Of a stretch of DNA of 64,000 nt, positions 23,567 to 33,840 are shown piece by piece. Under the pieces are notes generated by a model. The model saw only the letters and a program-made list of their open reading frames with translations, did not search any database and was not told the DNA's origin. Where the stretch lies: contig CM059563.1 in NCBI GenBank assembly GCA_030386875.1, forward strand, positions 15,952,001-16,016,000, written 5' to 3'. Every line of letters begins with the position of its first letter. Within the stretch, counting starts at the first letter, position 1. A program made the translations under genes and the position numbers. The stretch comes from Morinoia aosen (lineage: Eukaryota; Arthropoda; Malacostraca; Amphipoda; Talitridae).

Positions 23567-25840
23567 TCAGAAAGCGGTGCGACCTTCAGCCTTTCTTAGG
23601 TTTTTCTTCCGCACGGGCGCAACGGGAACTTGGACGTCGATTGAGCCGAGACCGGAATCTTGCGTTTCTGATAAGTCGCTCCTTGAGTCTTGATCGATTG
23701 ACCCTCGAGCATCGACTGAACCCGTCATAGACGAGTTGGGCGAATAGGCATTCGATAAGGCAGATGAAATGCTGCTTCCAATCGACTTATTAGATTCCGA
23801 GTTCGTGTGTTGGCGAAGACCAGGTTCGTCAATTTGGGTAATTTGTATTTTGTTGGTAGAGTTTTCTCGAACGAGAACTTCCGTGTCACTGGCAGCTTGA
23901 ACCCACGTAATAACAGAGGAAGCTGATTTGGCCTCGCTTTGCTTGCAACGGTCAACTGAATTTTCAGAACCGAGAGAATCTAGTTGCTTTCCCTCACTAC
24001 ATCCGCTGACACCGTGATCCTGTCCCTCAGACGTGGGACCGTCACGACCAGTCGCGCTTGAATGCACTTCACTAGATACAACTGATGAAGCTGCTACGTT
24101 CGTCTGGTTTAATCCACTTTGTGAAAGAGGTTCTTTTTCCTGCTTCGCTAGATCCGAAGAAATTCCGGATTCAACCTCTTTCGTGGAAGCTCCGTCAGTG
24201 TTCTGTACCTCATTTGTCGAAGCTCCGATCGTCCCTTCTACCTCCGTAGAAGCTTCGTTCGTCTTCTGTACTTCCTTTGTCGAAGCTCCGATCGTCCCTT
24301 CTACCTCCGTAGAAACTTCGTTCGTCTTCTGTACTTCCTTTGTCGAAGCTCCGATCGTCCCTTCTACCTCCGTAGAAACTTCGTTCGTCTTCTGTACTTC
24401 CTTTGTCGAAACTTCGTTCGCCTTCTCTACCACATTTGTCGAAACTTCGTTCGTCTTCTCTACAACATTTGTCGAAACCCCGTTCGTCTTCTCTACAACA
24501 TTTGTCGAAACCCCGTTCGTCTTCTCTACAACATTTGTCGAAACCCCGTTCGTCTTCTCTACAACATTTGTCGAAACCCCGTTCGTCTTCTCTACAACAT
24601 TTGTCGAAACCCCGTTCGTCTTCTCTACAACATTTGTCGAAACCCCGTTCGTCTTCTCTACAACATTTGTCGAAACCCCGTTCGTCTTCTCTACAACATT
24701 TGTCGAAACCCCGTTCGTCTTCTCTACAACATTTGTCGAAACCCCGTTCGTCTTCTCTACAACATTTGTCGAAACCCCGTTCGTCTTCTCTACAACATTT
24801 GTCGAAACCCCGTTCGTCTTCTCTACAACATTCGTCGAAACCCCGTTCGTCTTCTCTACAACATTCGTCGAAACCCCGTTCGTCTTCTCTACAACATTCG
24901 TCGAAACCCCGTTCGTCTTCTCTACCACATTTGTCGAAACCCCGTTCGTCTTCTCTACCACATTTGTCGAAACCCCGTTCGTCTTCTCTACCACATTTGT
25001 CGAAACTTCGTTCGTCTTCTCTACCACATTTGTCGAAACTTCGTTCGTCTTCTCTACCACATTTGTCGAAACTTCGTTCGTCTTCTCTACCACATTTGTC
25101 GAAACTTCGTTCGTCTTCTCTACCACATTTGTCGAAACTTCGTTCGTCTTCTCTACCACATTTGTCGAAACTTCGTTCGTCTTCTCTACCACATTTGTCG
25201 AAACCCCGTTCGTCTTCTCTACCACATTTATCGAACCTTCGTTCGTCTTCTCTACCACATTTATCGAAACTTCGTTCGTCTTCTCTACATTTCTTGAAAC
25301 TGCAGTCGTCTTCTGTAACCCCTTTTGAGTACCGTTCAGCGCTTTAAGTTCAGACGCTTCATTAAGCCCTTCTAAATTTGTAGCACCTTTGATAGCCGTA
25401 CCGTTTTGTAGATTTGTTATTTCATCAAGAATATCTTCATTCGTGGATTCCTCTTCTTCATTCAGGTCAACTCTGTAGATTGTTGGAGTGGGACCGATAC
25501 GTCCAACACTCTCTAAACGCTGCAGAAGATCTCGATCGTATTTACTCTCTCGAATAGATTGCTTCTTGGCTAACTCCCTTATGATAACGCCCCACTGGTC
25601 TTCTTCACCTTTTTCTGAGCACTGTACGGCTTCTTCCTCGAGCACTGGCTCTGGAATTTCTGGTTCTTGATTCTCGATAGAGCTGTAGAAATCTTCCGTT
25701 TGTACCTCGATTTCCACTCCTATTTTCTTCTGTTCAGGAATCGATGGTGGAACGTAAATAGGAAGTGGTGGAGTTTTAGGTTCTTTTTTCTTCTTTAGAC
25801 AACAGCAGCAGCAAAACATCTCGCACCAACTACAATGCAT
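23567..25840 (-). CDS. 757-aa protein with 11-residue tandem repeats and Cys-cluster N-terminus
   Basis: Not recognised as a named family. ATG at 25840, one uninterrupted frame to the TGA at 23567. The first ~20 residues carry a Cys run followed by lysines (CEMFCCCCCLKKKK), the pattern of S-palmitoylated, membrane-tethered proteins; a role at a membrane is inference. Residues ~20-190 are acidic and non-repetitive. Then come about 27 copies of VEKTN(G/E)VSTNV (33 bp each, 24410-25310), followed by three ~21-residue units (STKEVQKTNE..VEGTIGA). The C-terminal ~200 residues are Ser-rich and basic at the very end (VRKKNLRKAEGR). The repeats are almost identical in DNA, which also creates long open frames on the other strand. 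A possible acceptor at 25853 would allow a spliced 5' leader. Repeat number probably varies between individuals. Confidence 0.8.
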   Translation of the reverse strand: MHCSWCEMFCCCCCLKKKKEPKTPPLPIYVPPSIPEQKKIGVEIEVQTEDFYSSIENQEPEIPEPVLEEEAVQCSEKGEEDQWGVIIRELAKKQSIRESKYDRDLLQRLESVGRIGPTPTIYRVDLNEEEESTNEDILDEITNLQNGTAIKGATNLEGLNEASELKALNGTQKGLQKTTAVSRNVEKTNEVSINVVEKTNEGSINVVEKTNGVSTNVVEKTNEVSTNVVEKTNEVSTNVVEKTNEVSTNVVEKTNEVSTNVVEKTNEVSTNVVEKTNEVSTNVVEKTNGVSTNVVEKTNGVSTNVVEKTNGVSTNVVEKTNGVSTNVVEKTNGVSTNVVEKTNGVSTNVVEKTNGVSTNVVEKTNGVSTNVVEKTNGVSTNVVEKTNGVSTNVVEKTNGVSTNVVEKTNGVSTNVVEKTNGVSTNVVEKTNGVSTNVVEKTNGVSTNVVEKTNGVSTNVVEKTNEVSTNVVEKANEVSTKEVQKTNEVSTEVEGTIGASTKEVQKTNEVSTEVEGTIGASTKEVQKTNEASTEVEGTIGASTNEVQNTDGASTKEVESGISSDLAKQEKEPLSQSGLNQTNVAASSVVSSEVHSSATGRDGPTSEGQDHGVSGCSEGKQLDSLGSENSVDRCKQSEAKSASSVITWVQAASDTEVLVRENSTNKIQITQIDEPGLRQHTNSESNKSIGSSISSALSNAYSPNSSMTGSVDARGSIDQDSRSDLSETQDSGLGSIDVQVPVAPVRKKNLRKAEGRTAF
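24410..25310 (-). repeat. 33-bp coding minisatellite
   Basis: About 27 head-to-tail 33-bp units within the 757-aa gene, in blocks of slightly different unit types (Glu or Gly at the sixth residue, TTC or TTT and ACC or ACA variants). Block structure shows local homogenisation by unequal crossing-over or slippage. Three related 63-bp units follow at 24215-24410. Confidence 0.95.
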
Positions 25841-26224
25841 AACTATTCGGGTTCTGAACTCACAAGACGACGAGAAGCATCTTCAGGAGAGAACATCGAC
25901 TACTCGATGTAATCAGATGAGATATCGTACGCAAGATAGCGTATCTCCGCGCCGGAGCCCTCAAGCGAAAATGATAAAATGCCTGAAAACGTCAAGAGGC
26001 CTCTGGAAGTTCACAGAATACTGAACCAATTTAGGGACCCGTCCCATAAACCGGAAATACCAAAGCATCAACAGGGTAATCAACACCAATTTCTATCAAT
26101 ACCTGTATAAAACATACCAAACCGATTGTTCAAGTCAACTTCAGTACAAGACTTGAATCGTAAACACGATTTCACGACAGGAAAATCATCAACGAACAAC
26201 GTAAGAACTAAAGTAATAGAGCTC

Positions 26225-26236
26225 TTTTTATATAAA
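26225..26236 (-). promoter_or_regulatory. Possible TATA box of the repeat-protein gene
   Basis: Minus strand reads TTTATATAAAAAGAGC about 390 bp upstream of the ATG at 25840. A start site some 30 bp downstream would give a ~350-bp leader. No experimental or conservation evidence; the alternative is a distant first exon (see 33741-33800). Confidence 0.3.
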
Positions 26237-26280
26237 CGCTGTATCATCACCATCACCTCCATTCAGACCGCCATTGTTGT

Positions 26281-27463
26281 TTGTGTGTACACGGGCATGA
26301 CGTGAACGGTCACGGGGAATTTGTGTGAAATCGCGCAGATGGCACCACTTGAGGCGAAATGGCGACCTCTACAGACTCGACTATAGCGACGTAAAATGGC
26401 CTCTAATTGTGGAACATGAATGACCTATGAGTGGAAAAATCGAGCACTATTTCAGGTCATCGACAGAGTACAAGGAAAAATATGTGTGAACACTTTTTCA
26501 TTAACTTGATATCTATACCATTGGATTTTCATGAGCTTACAAAACACTGTGTACAGTAGTACTACATTATGAATAATTAAGAGACATTTCAGTAGAATGA
26601 CCATTGTACTTCTTATGGTAGCTGCTTAAATCAACTGCAGCATTTCTTTTTCATCTTTATCGGTTAGTTTCAACCTCACTGACAAAGGTGTCCCCAGAGA
26701 GGAAGTAAGGAATTAAGGGAATAAAGAACGAACATGGGGGGTACTGCCACACCCGTATGATTGTAAGTCAATTAATTAAACAGGACAAATATAGACATAA
26801 AAGTACTAGGCAAACAGTGAACCAAAGATTGTCCATAAAAAAATCCGACCAACCAAAGAAACTCACCCTCACTTTCAACTTGAGACTACATCTTTTCAGG
26901 ACAGCTAACTCCTTGCATAATGAATTTTTCTGTATATTTAGGTTCGTACTTCACTCTATTGAAATACATACTTCAAAATAACCTGAATATTGATTTGGTA
27001 AAACTCCAGAAATATTTACGATTTGGACATAAAAAATCCAGTAAATGTTTATTTTATTTTACAGAACGGTGAATGGAAATTCTACTAGCTTAACATTACC
27101 ACTTTTTTCATCATATCAAAATTGCTTAATGTTTCTCTCATGAGCTACACATACTGAATCATATTGATGAAATGTGATTGCATCACTCTGTTATGAACTA
27201 CATATTTACGTCGACCAAAGACCCAACTAATTATTGAAGACAAGTATTTGCCATCCAATGAGTAAAATGTTCAAGACGAATCTGCAACCATGATCATAGT
27301 GATTGGCTTATGCCCAAAAATGCAATTACAGTAAAAAGTAAACTTTGTTACAATACAAAAATTTTCACAGGTAAATTACATTGGTAGGGTAGAGGTACAT
27401 AGTTAAAGTTAGCTCTTGTTTGTAGCTCTTGTCTGCTTCAGCATCCACATCATAGATTAAAGC
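26281..27463. other. Intergenic with a short family D fragment
   Basis: 26663-26735 carries TTAGTTTCAACCTCAC, CAAAGGTGTCCC and GAGAGGAAGTAAGG, the first part of family D. The rest shows no recognised feature. Confidence 0.45.
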
Positions 27464-27750
27464 TTAGTTTAAGCCTTCCTAACCGATAAAAAAAAGGCAT
27501 TCCAAAGAGAGGAAGAAGCAAGGCACCATTTAGTATGGAGATAAGGGAATGCAGAATTTATACAGAAGGGGCACAGAAACAGTAAGTTGAGAAAGAAGTT
27601 TATGAAACAAGATGAAGGTTGAAGCAGAAACTAGTATGTACTGAAAAACAGGACAGCAATGAATCAAAAACAAGTGGTCGTTAAACATAATAAAAAATTT
27701 ATTTCAACAAAAAGAAGGCCAACACAATTCTCGGCTTGGGTCCTCACCCA
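27464..27750 (+). repeat. Repeat family D, copy 7
   Basis: TTAGTTTAAGCCTTCCTAACC start, GGCACCATTTAGTATGGAG, GGGGCACAGAAACAGTAAG, AACAGGACAGCAATGAATC, AAAGAAGGCCAACAC. The last ~50 bp of the family are missing. Confidence 0.85.
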
Positions 27751-28113
27751 AGGCATAATGTATCAGAATTTAGATATGTTTACATTACAAACCCAATGTC
27801 AAGTAACAGCTTAAAATAAATACATATCGACTTGGCTACATTGAAGATTTTTGTTAATGCTTTAAATGGCTATTTCATACCTTCAATTTTTATAATCCAT
27901 AAGCAAATAAAAAACAATGTCTCAGCACATCACCATTTGGAAGAGAATAAGTTCCATAAAATATTACACTCAAGAGTAATTAAAATACGATCTGAGATAA
28001 GATATCCATTTTCCCCAAAAGCTCACAATGGAGTCCCATAAAATTGTTTTACACCAACTGCCTTACAGCCACTTGACAGATAAAGCTCCACAGAATTTGT
28101 CCTAGTCAATAAC

Positions 28114-28342
28114 TTAACACGTTAAGTGTGGCGTGACCCACCAGTGGTCACTGAGGGGATTTTCATAATACTGCTGACCGACCAGCATTCACTGACTCAA
28201 TTTTTAAAAATACTAAATGAAAGCTAAATGAACGCATGATCCAGTTAATGTTAGCTATTTTCAAAATTTCTTACTACCAATTGACTCTAAATTTGAGTTG
28301 GATATTGAACTTCAGTTTAACCCACCGCACTTAATGTGTTAA
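28114..28342 (+). mobile_element. TTAA-flanked MITE (family C), best copy
   Basis: 229 bp. It begins TTAACACGTTAAGTGTGG and ends CCGCACTTAATGTGTTAA, i.e. inverted ends of about 18 bp with TTAA at both extremities. TTAA duplication is typical of the piggyBac superfamily, so a piggyBac-like non-autonomous element is likely. No coding capacity. Other copies: 1735-1945, 4996-5815 (interrupted) and 38075-38305. Confidence 0.8.
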
Positions 28343-29526
28343 AGATGGGAATTTTATTGCATAGTTTGATTGGCACACTAAGCTCTTTGTTCTGTTGTTG
28401 GAACAGATTCTTTTGTTCTTCAGGAGCAAATGGTACCCCAGATGAAGAAAGGAGTGCTAGCTATGTGATCATTTTTCACCTTCAAACAGAATAGAACTTG
28501 GGATTTTTTTTTAAGTCATAAAAATTTTAAATTTCACAGAATATACAAAAAAATTAGCTAAGCAAATATCACTTGTTAAAATACAGGGAGATTATTTATG
28601 AACAATGATTGCAGTAATTGGTAACAGCACTAACATGGAATTTGGGAAAGGCGCACCATTTTTTCATATTTACAATCAAATCTACGAGTTGCTACACTGC
28701 CTCTTATTCATCTGATACAAATAAATTAAAATTAATGAAACAAGAAACAAATGTGAGCTATCAGACAGATAAGTAAAAATTGTATCTAAAAATAGTAATC
28801 AGTAGTTAGTGTGTGCTTGAAGTTCACCCACTTCATATCATTATGTGCATAACATCCCACATGCTTCCAGCATCACTACACAATTATATATTTAGCATTT
28901 AAAAAGGTTAAAGTTTTCACATCAAAAACACCAGATACACTACTACTGCAACCCCTCTAACAAAACAAGATTAGTGAACATATGTAGAGAATTTCAATTA
29001 AAATTATTTTGGACACAAAATGAACTAATTTTGAGGAAAAGAGAAAAACTGAAATGAATTTTCTATGTCTAAGAGTATCAAGAAAAGAAGTTAACATAGA
29101 AGGGGAACATAACCCAAGCAAAGGAAAGGTCAATCCAACCAGAGGATATAGCAGAGAAAAATAAAAATACAGATCTTAAACATTTGGTACTACCAAACAA
29201 TAAAACAAATATATATGGACCAGATAACAGTTGGACTTAACAAAAGCAAATAAGCTGTCCCATAGGTGAACACTTAAGCTTTTCCAAAGATGAATTGTCC
29301 AACACTGCTATCATTCATGCTAGCAAGTTTCATTTAAAACTTTTCAAAAAAGTGTCTCAGTGTTCCAAATCCTTGAACAGAGATCTGTCTTTGCACAAGA
29401 AGCATTTATACTAGTCTAGATAGAATATCAAGAACTTCATACATATATTTTGTTTAAGAAACATAGAGACATTCTTAGGTCATCAGCATTCATAGCAGTT
29501 ATCAGTTATTTTCATAATTATAATTA
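28343..29526. other. Intergenic, nothing recognised
   Basis: AT-rich, no coding frame or repeat recognised. Confidence 0.4.
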
Positions 29527-29868
29527 TATTAGCTCAAGACTTCCCAGCCACAACAAAAGCAACCTCAATCTTGAATGGTCATCAAAGAGAAAAAATCAAT
29601 CAAGACTGACAGAAGCTAGTTAGAAATCAATACACAAAGTGTGTCCTCACACAAGATACCCAGCACATAAAAAAAGTTGAGGAGGGAGAGAGATAAAACC
29701 CAAAATAGTTAACAAAAAAAAACCTGAAATAAAGAAGCTAAGTGGAGACAACAGATTGAAGTCACAAACACCTACCTACAGCTCAGGTGAACAGTATCCC
29801 TCTGGAAGCAGCTGTTCCAATGGCACTTAGACAAACCTAACTAACCTATGCCCCTTTGGAAGCAAAGG
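29527..29868 (+). repeat. Repeat family D, divergent subfamily copy
   Basis: TTAGCTCAAGACTTCCCAGCC start, AGTGTGTCCTCACAC, ATACCCAGCACATAAA, CTACCTACAGCTCAGG and CTATGCCCCTTTGG end. Same subfamily as 3885-4120 and 21824-22197. Confidence 0.65.
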
Positions 29869-30159
29869 CATCAGCATATTGACTATAGGATTCAAGTGTA
29901 GTAGAAAGTAAAATAAAAATTGAAACTCCTGAAGCTTATGTATTTAATATCAATACTAATATTTCTTGCCCGATCAAAAGTAAAAGAGATAAGTGCCCTT
30001 TTATTTAGTCTTGTTTAAGGACAACGTCCCCCATACGGACTTTTTTCTTTATTATTGAACATAGAACAATAAAATTTGGTGTACTGATAGGAAATTGAAT
30101 TTGGAATCGTTTTTGCTTAGAGCAAAAGTTCGATTTTCTTGAAAAGAAAATAGGAAATT

Positions 30160-30515
30160 GAAGAAAACAAATTTTATGGGGGGTTTAAAAAATCTTCTAC
30201 AGTTTTTGAGCTACAGTGATGGTTTTGGTATCATTGGATGCAGGAAGACACGGGCTTTTATGGAAGCTAAAATTCATTCCAAAATTATTTATTGTTCATA
30301 AGTTATGACGTCATAAAGCTACACATTTTCAAAAAATAACTTTTTTTTCCAGTTTTGACACTTTTTCATATTAAAAATGGTAATTTGAGGAAACAAATTT
30401 TAGCTTACATAAAAGCCCGCGTCTTTCCGCATCCAATGATCTCAAAATCATCACTGTAGCTTAAAAACTGTAGGAGGAGAAGCATTTTGAAGCCCCCAAA
30501 AACCTTTGTTTACAT
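30160..30515. mobile_element. Large imperfect palindrome
   Basis: Left arm 30160-30280 and right arm 30397-30515 are complementary: ATCATTGGATGCAG against CGCATCCAATGAT, GGGCTTTTATGGAAGC against GCTTACATAAAAGCCC, and CTACAGTTTTTGAGC against GCTTAAAAACTGTAG. The ~115-bp centre is unpaired. Probably a non-autonomous inverted-repeat element; outer ends and target duplication were not found. Confidence 0.7.
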
Positions 30516-31646
30516 TATAAGCAAAACAAAGAAACATAATCAATTCAAAAAAAAATTTTTTAAATTTTTGGTTCAAGTTAGACCCCTGAAATCATTATAG
30601 AATAATCCAGAGACATAGGAGATGACATAGCAACTTTGCGCCGTGAAGAAAGTGCCATGGGGGAGGTGTAACATGATAAAATACCACTTCCCCCTCCCCT
30701 CCCCCCGAGTCTTTTAACACCCGTAGCGGGCGAACGAGTGAACGTACAAGTCTCATTTTTTCACAGGATGTACCTGACCCTTACACTTCTTATAGCGGTT
30801 AAAATCCCAGTTTTGCAAGAAATCTTGAAAACATGGGGGTCACATGCAAGACGCTCTCCTTAAATTAAAGTAATAAAAAACTGTAGCAGCTAAATATCTA
30901 TTGCTTTTCCCAAAATTTCCAAGAACTGCAAATATATCAAAAGGATTTCTAATATTAAAGCTTAGCTACCCATCAAATTTATTTATGATGTAGGAAAAAC
31001 AGGTATTGAAAAACAGGACAGCAATTATTACAGACATCAAAATGTGTTAGTGATTCTTAGCACACTACAGGTTTTAAATTCTTAGTAGCAACTACTGCAT
31101 TATCAATGATAATCATTAACCTCTTTCTTTAACTGTGAAAGAATATTGTTAGAAGCTGAAACAAATAAAAAATTAGAAAGATTTTACTCAAAGAATGTTT
31201 TAACATTACACTTATTTAAATAAAATTCAACAACACAATCATAAGAAACCTTTACGCATTCACATAGCCATGATGATTAAACTAGGAATAAAGTAACATT
31301 AAGATAAGTAACGGAGATGGCTAAAATAACTCAATAGTAACAAATAATAACTCCAAAATTGGTAGACCAAAAAATTGAATGATCACCAAATGTGGCAACA
31401 TATTTTCACAGATTTCAAACTTGGCATTATTTGACTTTGCTAAACTGGAAAATAGTTAATTACAAACAAGTTAGGAATATTTATTGTGTCTCAGCAAAAC
31501 AAAATCTATCCATCATCTTCCATGTTTCACTGTTTTACAATAATCAAACATCAAAGACATTATTAAAGAAGAAAGATAACCATGCAGTAAAGAAGGCTTC
31601 AAAACATTTGTAAAAGAAATGATGAAATTTTAATACATTTTTTTTT
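30516..31646. other. Intergenic, nothing recognised
   Basis: A short G/C-rich pyrimidine stretch near 30685-30715; otherwise AT-rich with no gene. A lone AACAGGACAGCA near 31012 is a phrase of family D without the rest. Confidence 0.35.
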
Positions 31647-32190
31647 GGTAAATCTGAAGGAGATGACAGTTGTCGATTTTGTAAATTTGGATGCCTTAGC
31701 ATAGTTAAATAGATCGAAATAAACAAGTTTTCTTCTATGCACTTTTTGTCTCAAATGAGTATTTTATTAGTTATAACGGTAAATGACTTACCGCAACTCC
31801 AGTCTTTGAAGCGGAAAGAAATTCTTTGATCGACTTGTATGGCAATACTGCAATGGCGTCTCGCTTCCAGCGCTCTGTCTTGAAAGACGAAACCAAACCT
31901 ACCGCTGTACCTCGTTAAATACTCATTTGACGAAAAAAGTGTGTAGAATAAAAGTTTATTTTGATGTTATTACCATGTTTCAAGCAACAAAAATTTGAAA
32001 ACCGATGAGTAGCTGTTTATTCAAGCGCATTCGTCATCAATGACGAAACTAAACATACCGCTATACATCGTAAAATACTCATTTGAGACGAAAAAAGAAT
32101 AGAAGAAAACTTGTTTATTTTGATTCAATTAATTAGGTTCAGGCACCAAAAAGTGGAAAATCGACAACTGTCATCTCCTTCAGATTTACC
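31647..32190. mobile_element. Inverted-repeat element family A, copy 2
   Basis: 544 bp, begins GGTAAATCTGAAGGAG and ends CTCCTTCAGATTTACC, close to copy 1 at 5086-5632 but with the internal segment in the opposite order. Flanked by T runs (8 T on the left, 7 T then A on the right), consistent with an 8-bp duplication. No transposase. Confidence 0.88.
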
Positions 32191-32328
32191 TTTTTTTACA
32201 CTAAAGTAAGCCACCAGATATATAGGCCTAGCTGCTCTAACTGCTCGAACAGAAAAAAAATTACTTCTTTACAATACACAAAAAAAAATATGGATATTAT
32301 ATAACATACAGGAGTTGGTTATTTTTTC

Positions 32329-32863
32329 GGTAAATGTAAAGGACTTGACCATAATTGATATTCGAATTTTCGATGCCTTAATAATGTTAATCACATGAAA
32401 ATAAACAAGTTTTCTTCAATGCACTTTCCGGCGGAAATGATTATTTTAAAAGTTATGGCGTTAAATGAGTTACCGGAACTCCATAGTGCATCACCCTATT
32501 ACAAACGTAAAGAGGTTGGGTCGAGAGGGGTAGCCACAGTTCTTTTAGTTTTATAATTTTCACTAAAAGAACTGTTGCTACCCCTCACGACCCGACCTCT
32601 TTACGTTTGTAATAGGGGGTTTGCTCTTTGTCGGCTTGGTAGGCGCGCGGGAACGCCTGTTTACTTTCACGTCGGACCGCGCGGTATATTTTTCCCCGCC
32701 TCAAACACTGGAGTTACGGTAACTCATTTAATGCCATAACTTTTAAAATACTTGTTTCCGCCGGAAAGTCCATTGAAGAAAACTTGTTTATTTTCATGTG
32801 ATTAACATTATTAAGGCATCGAAAATTCGAATATCAATTATGGTCAAGTCCTTTACATTTACC
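32329..32863. mobile_element. Inverted-repeat element, family A relative (A'), 8-bp TSD
   Basis: 535 bp with ~150-bp terminal inverted repeats starting GGTAAATGTAAAGGAC and ending GTCCTTTACATTTACC. Perfect 8-bp direct repeats ATTTTTTC flank it (32321-32328 and 32864-32871). Internal blocks shared with family A include AATAAACAAGTTTTCTTC and the GGAGTTNCGGTAA motif. The centre holds a copy of the hairpin core also found in family B (32494-32619). Confidence 0.9.
32494..32619. repeat. Hairpin core (CCCTATTACAAACG...), short form
   Basis: Near-perfect inverted repeat: CCCTATTACAAACGTAAAG on the left, CTTTACGTTTGTAATAGGG on the right, almost no loop. The same core, with a longer middle, sits at the centre of family B elements at 59634, 60141 and 61112. 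Confidence 0.9.
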
Positions 32864-32871
32864 ATTTTTTC

Positions 32872-33740
32872 CTGAACTGTATCTAGATAAAGATACTAAA
32901 TATGATGGTATGTGAAATTTGAAGGTGGGGTAACAATTTCATTATTTTTTTTCATCTGCCAAAACTTAAATATACACACTACTGTGGCATTAAATTCAAC
33001 CAAATGAATCACGGGTAAAAACTAACAAACGCAAACCTTTACTCCTTTTGGTAAAAGTTATCATTAGCAATAATTTTCAAGTATTGAATGTTTACAACAA
33101 TTAACTACAACCAGGGAAATTATTACGTAAACGTATTACACAAATGCATTCTTCAAAGGGATTTTCGGACGACAATGTATTGCATAGACTTCATTTTAAC
33201 TATGCAAGCATATTAATACAAAGATGCCACTCATGCACACTGTAGTTGAGGGTTGCGACAGCGCCAGGGCCAACCGCCGACCGCATGGTACTTCGTAGCA
33301 TCACCGGCCATCAGGTAACAATTGCGTTGCGACACTTTAGCAGCTGCATTTAAATTTGCGCGCGCAGGAAATTTCCCCTTATAATAAATGAGTTGCTTTG
33401 CTAGACAATAAATATCTCAGGCGAATCCCGTGATTAACCTAAACGCTAATTTAAATTTCTAGAAATCATCTTTTATGGCTCTGTTACATAACCAGATCAT
33501 AAACTGACCAGGGATGAATTACATAGCGCCCTCGACACACAAAAGCAACAAATTATACTTCCCGGTATACTGCACTAACGATCAGCTGACGGTGAACTCA
33601 GAGTAGAAATTATTCAAGTGAAAACAAATTTAAAAAAGAGAAAGAAGACCCGCAAGTTATGCAATAGGACTGAATACGATGGCTAATTCAATAATAAAAT
33701 TAATTTTACCAACCAGCAGCACTGAATTGCTTGACCTTAC
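32872..33740. other. Intergenic, nothing recognised
   Basis: No coding frame or repeat recognised; G/C content rises near 33240-33320 (GCGACAGCGCCAGGGCC). Confidence 0.35.
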
Positions 33741-33840
33741 CTCACTCACGAACAGGCGGCAACTGATGCGATGCGATGCCCGCCAAGGCGGCAACTTACG
33801 AGTGATGACGTAATGAGACCAGCAACGGGAAATTGCTTAT
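33741..33840 (-). promoter_or_regulatory. G/C-rich patch with a CRE-like site and a strong donor: possible first exon
   Basis: On the minus strand a CpG-rich stretch (GCCGCCTTGGCGGGCATCGC) ends in GTGAGTGAG followed by GTAAGG, a good 5' splice site, so 33741 would be the last base of a leader exon. TGACGTAA lies close by at 33804-33811. The next minus-strand gene is the 757-aa protein, whose leader has an acceptor at 25853; a link between the two is inference. Confidence 0.3.

Noticed and set aside
24033..25347. Long plus-strand frames (431 and 314 codons) rich in Phe/Thr or Ser/Arg/Leu
   Set aside because: They are the reverse-strand reading of the 33-bp coding minisatellite; a unit length divisible by three keeps several frames open. 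No ATG context or unique flanking coding sequence.
30600..30720. Possible coding or promoter signal in the pyrimidine-rich stretch
   Set aside because: Only a short CCCCTCCCC run; no frame, splice site or core promoter motif around it.
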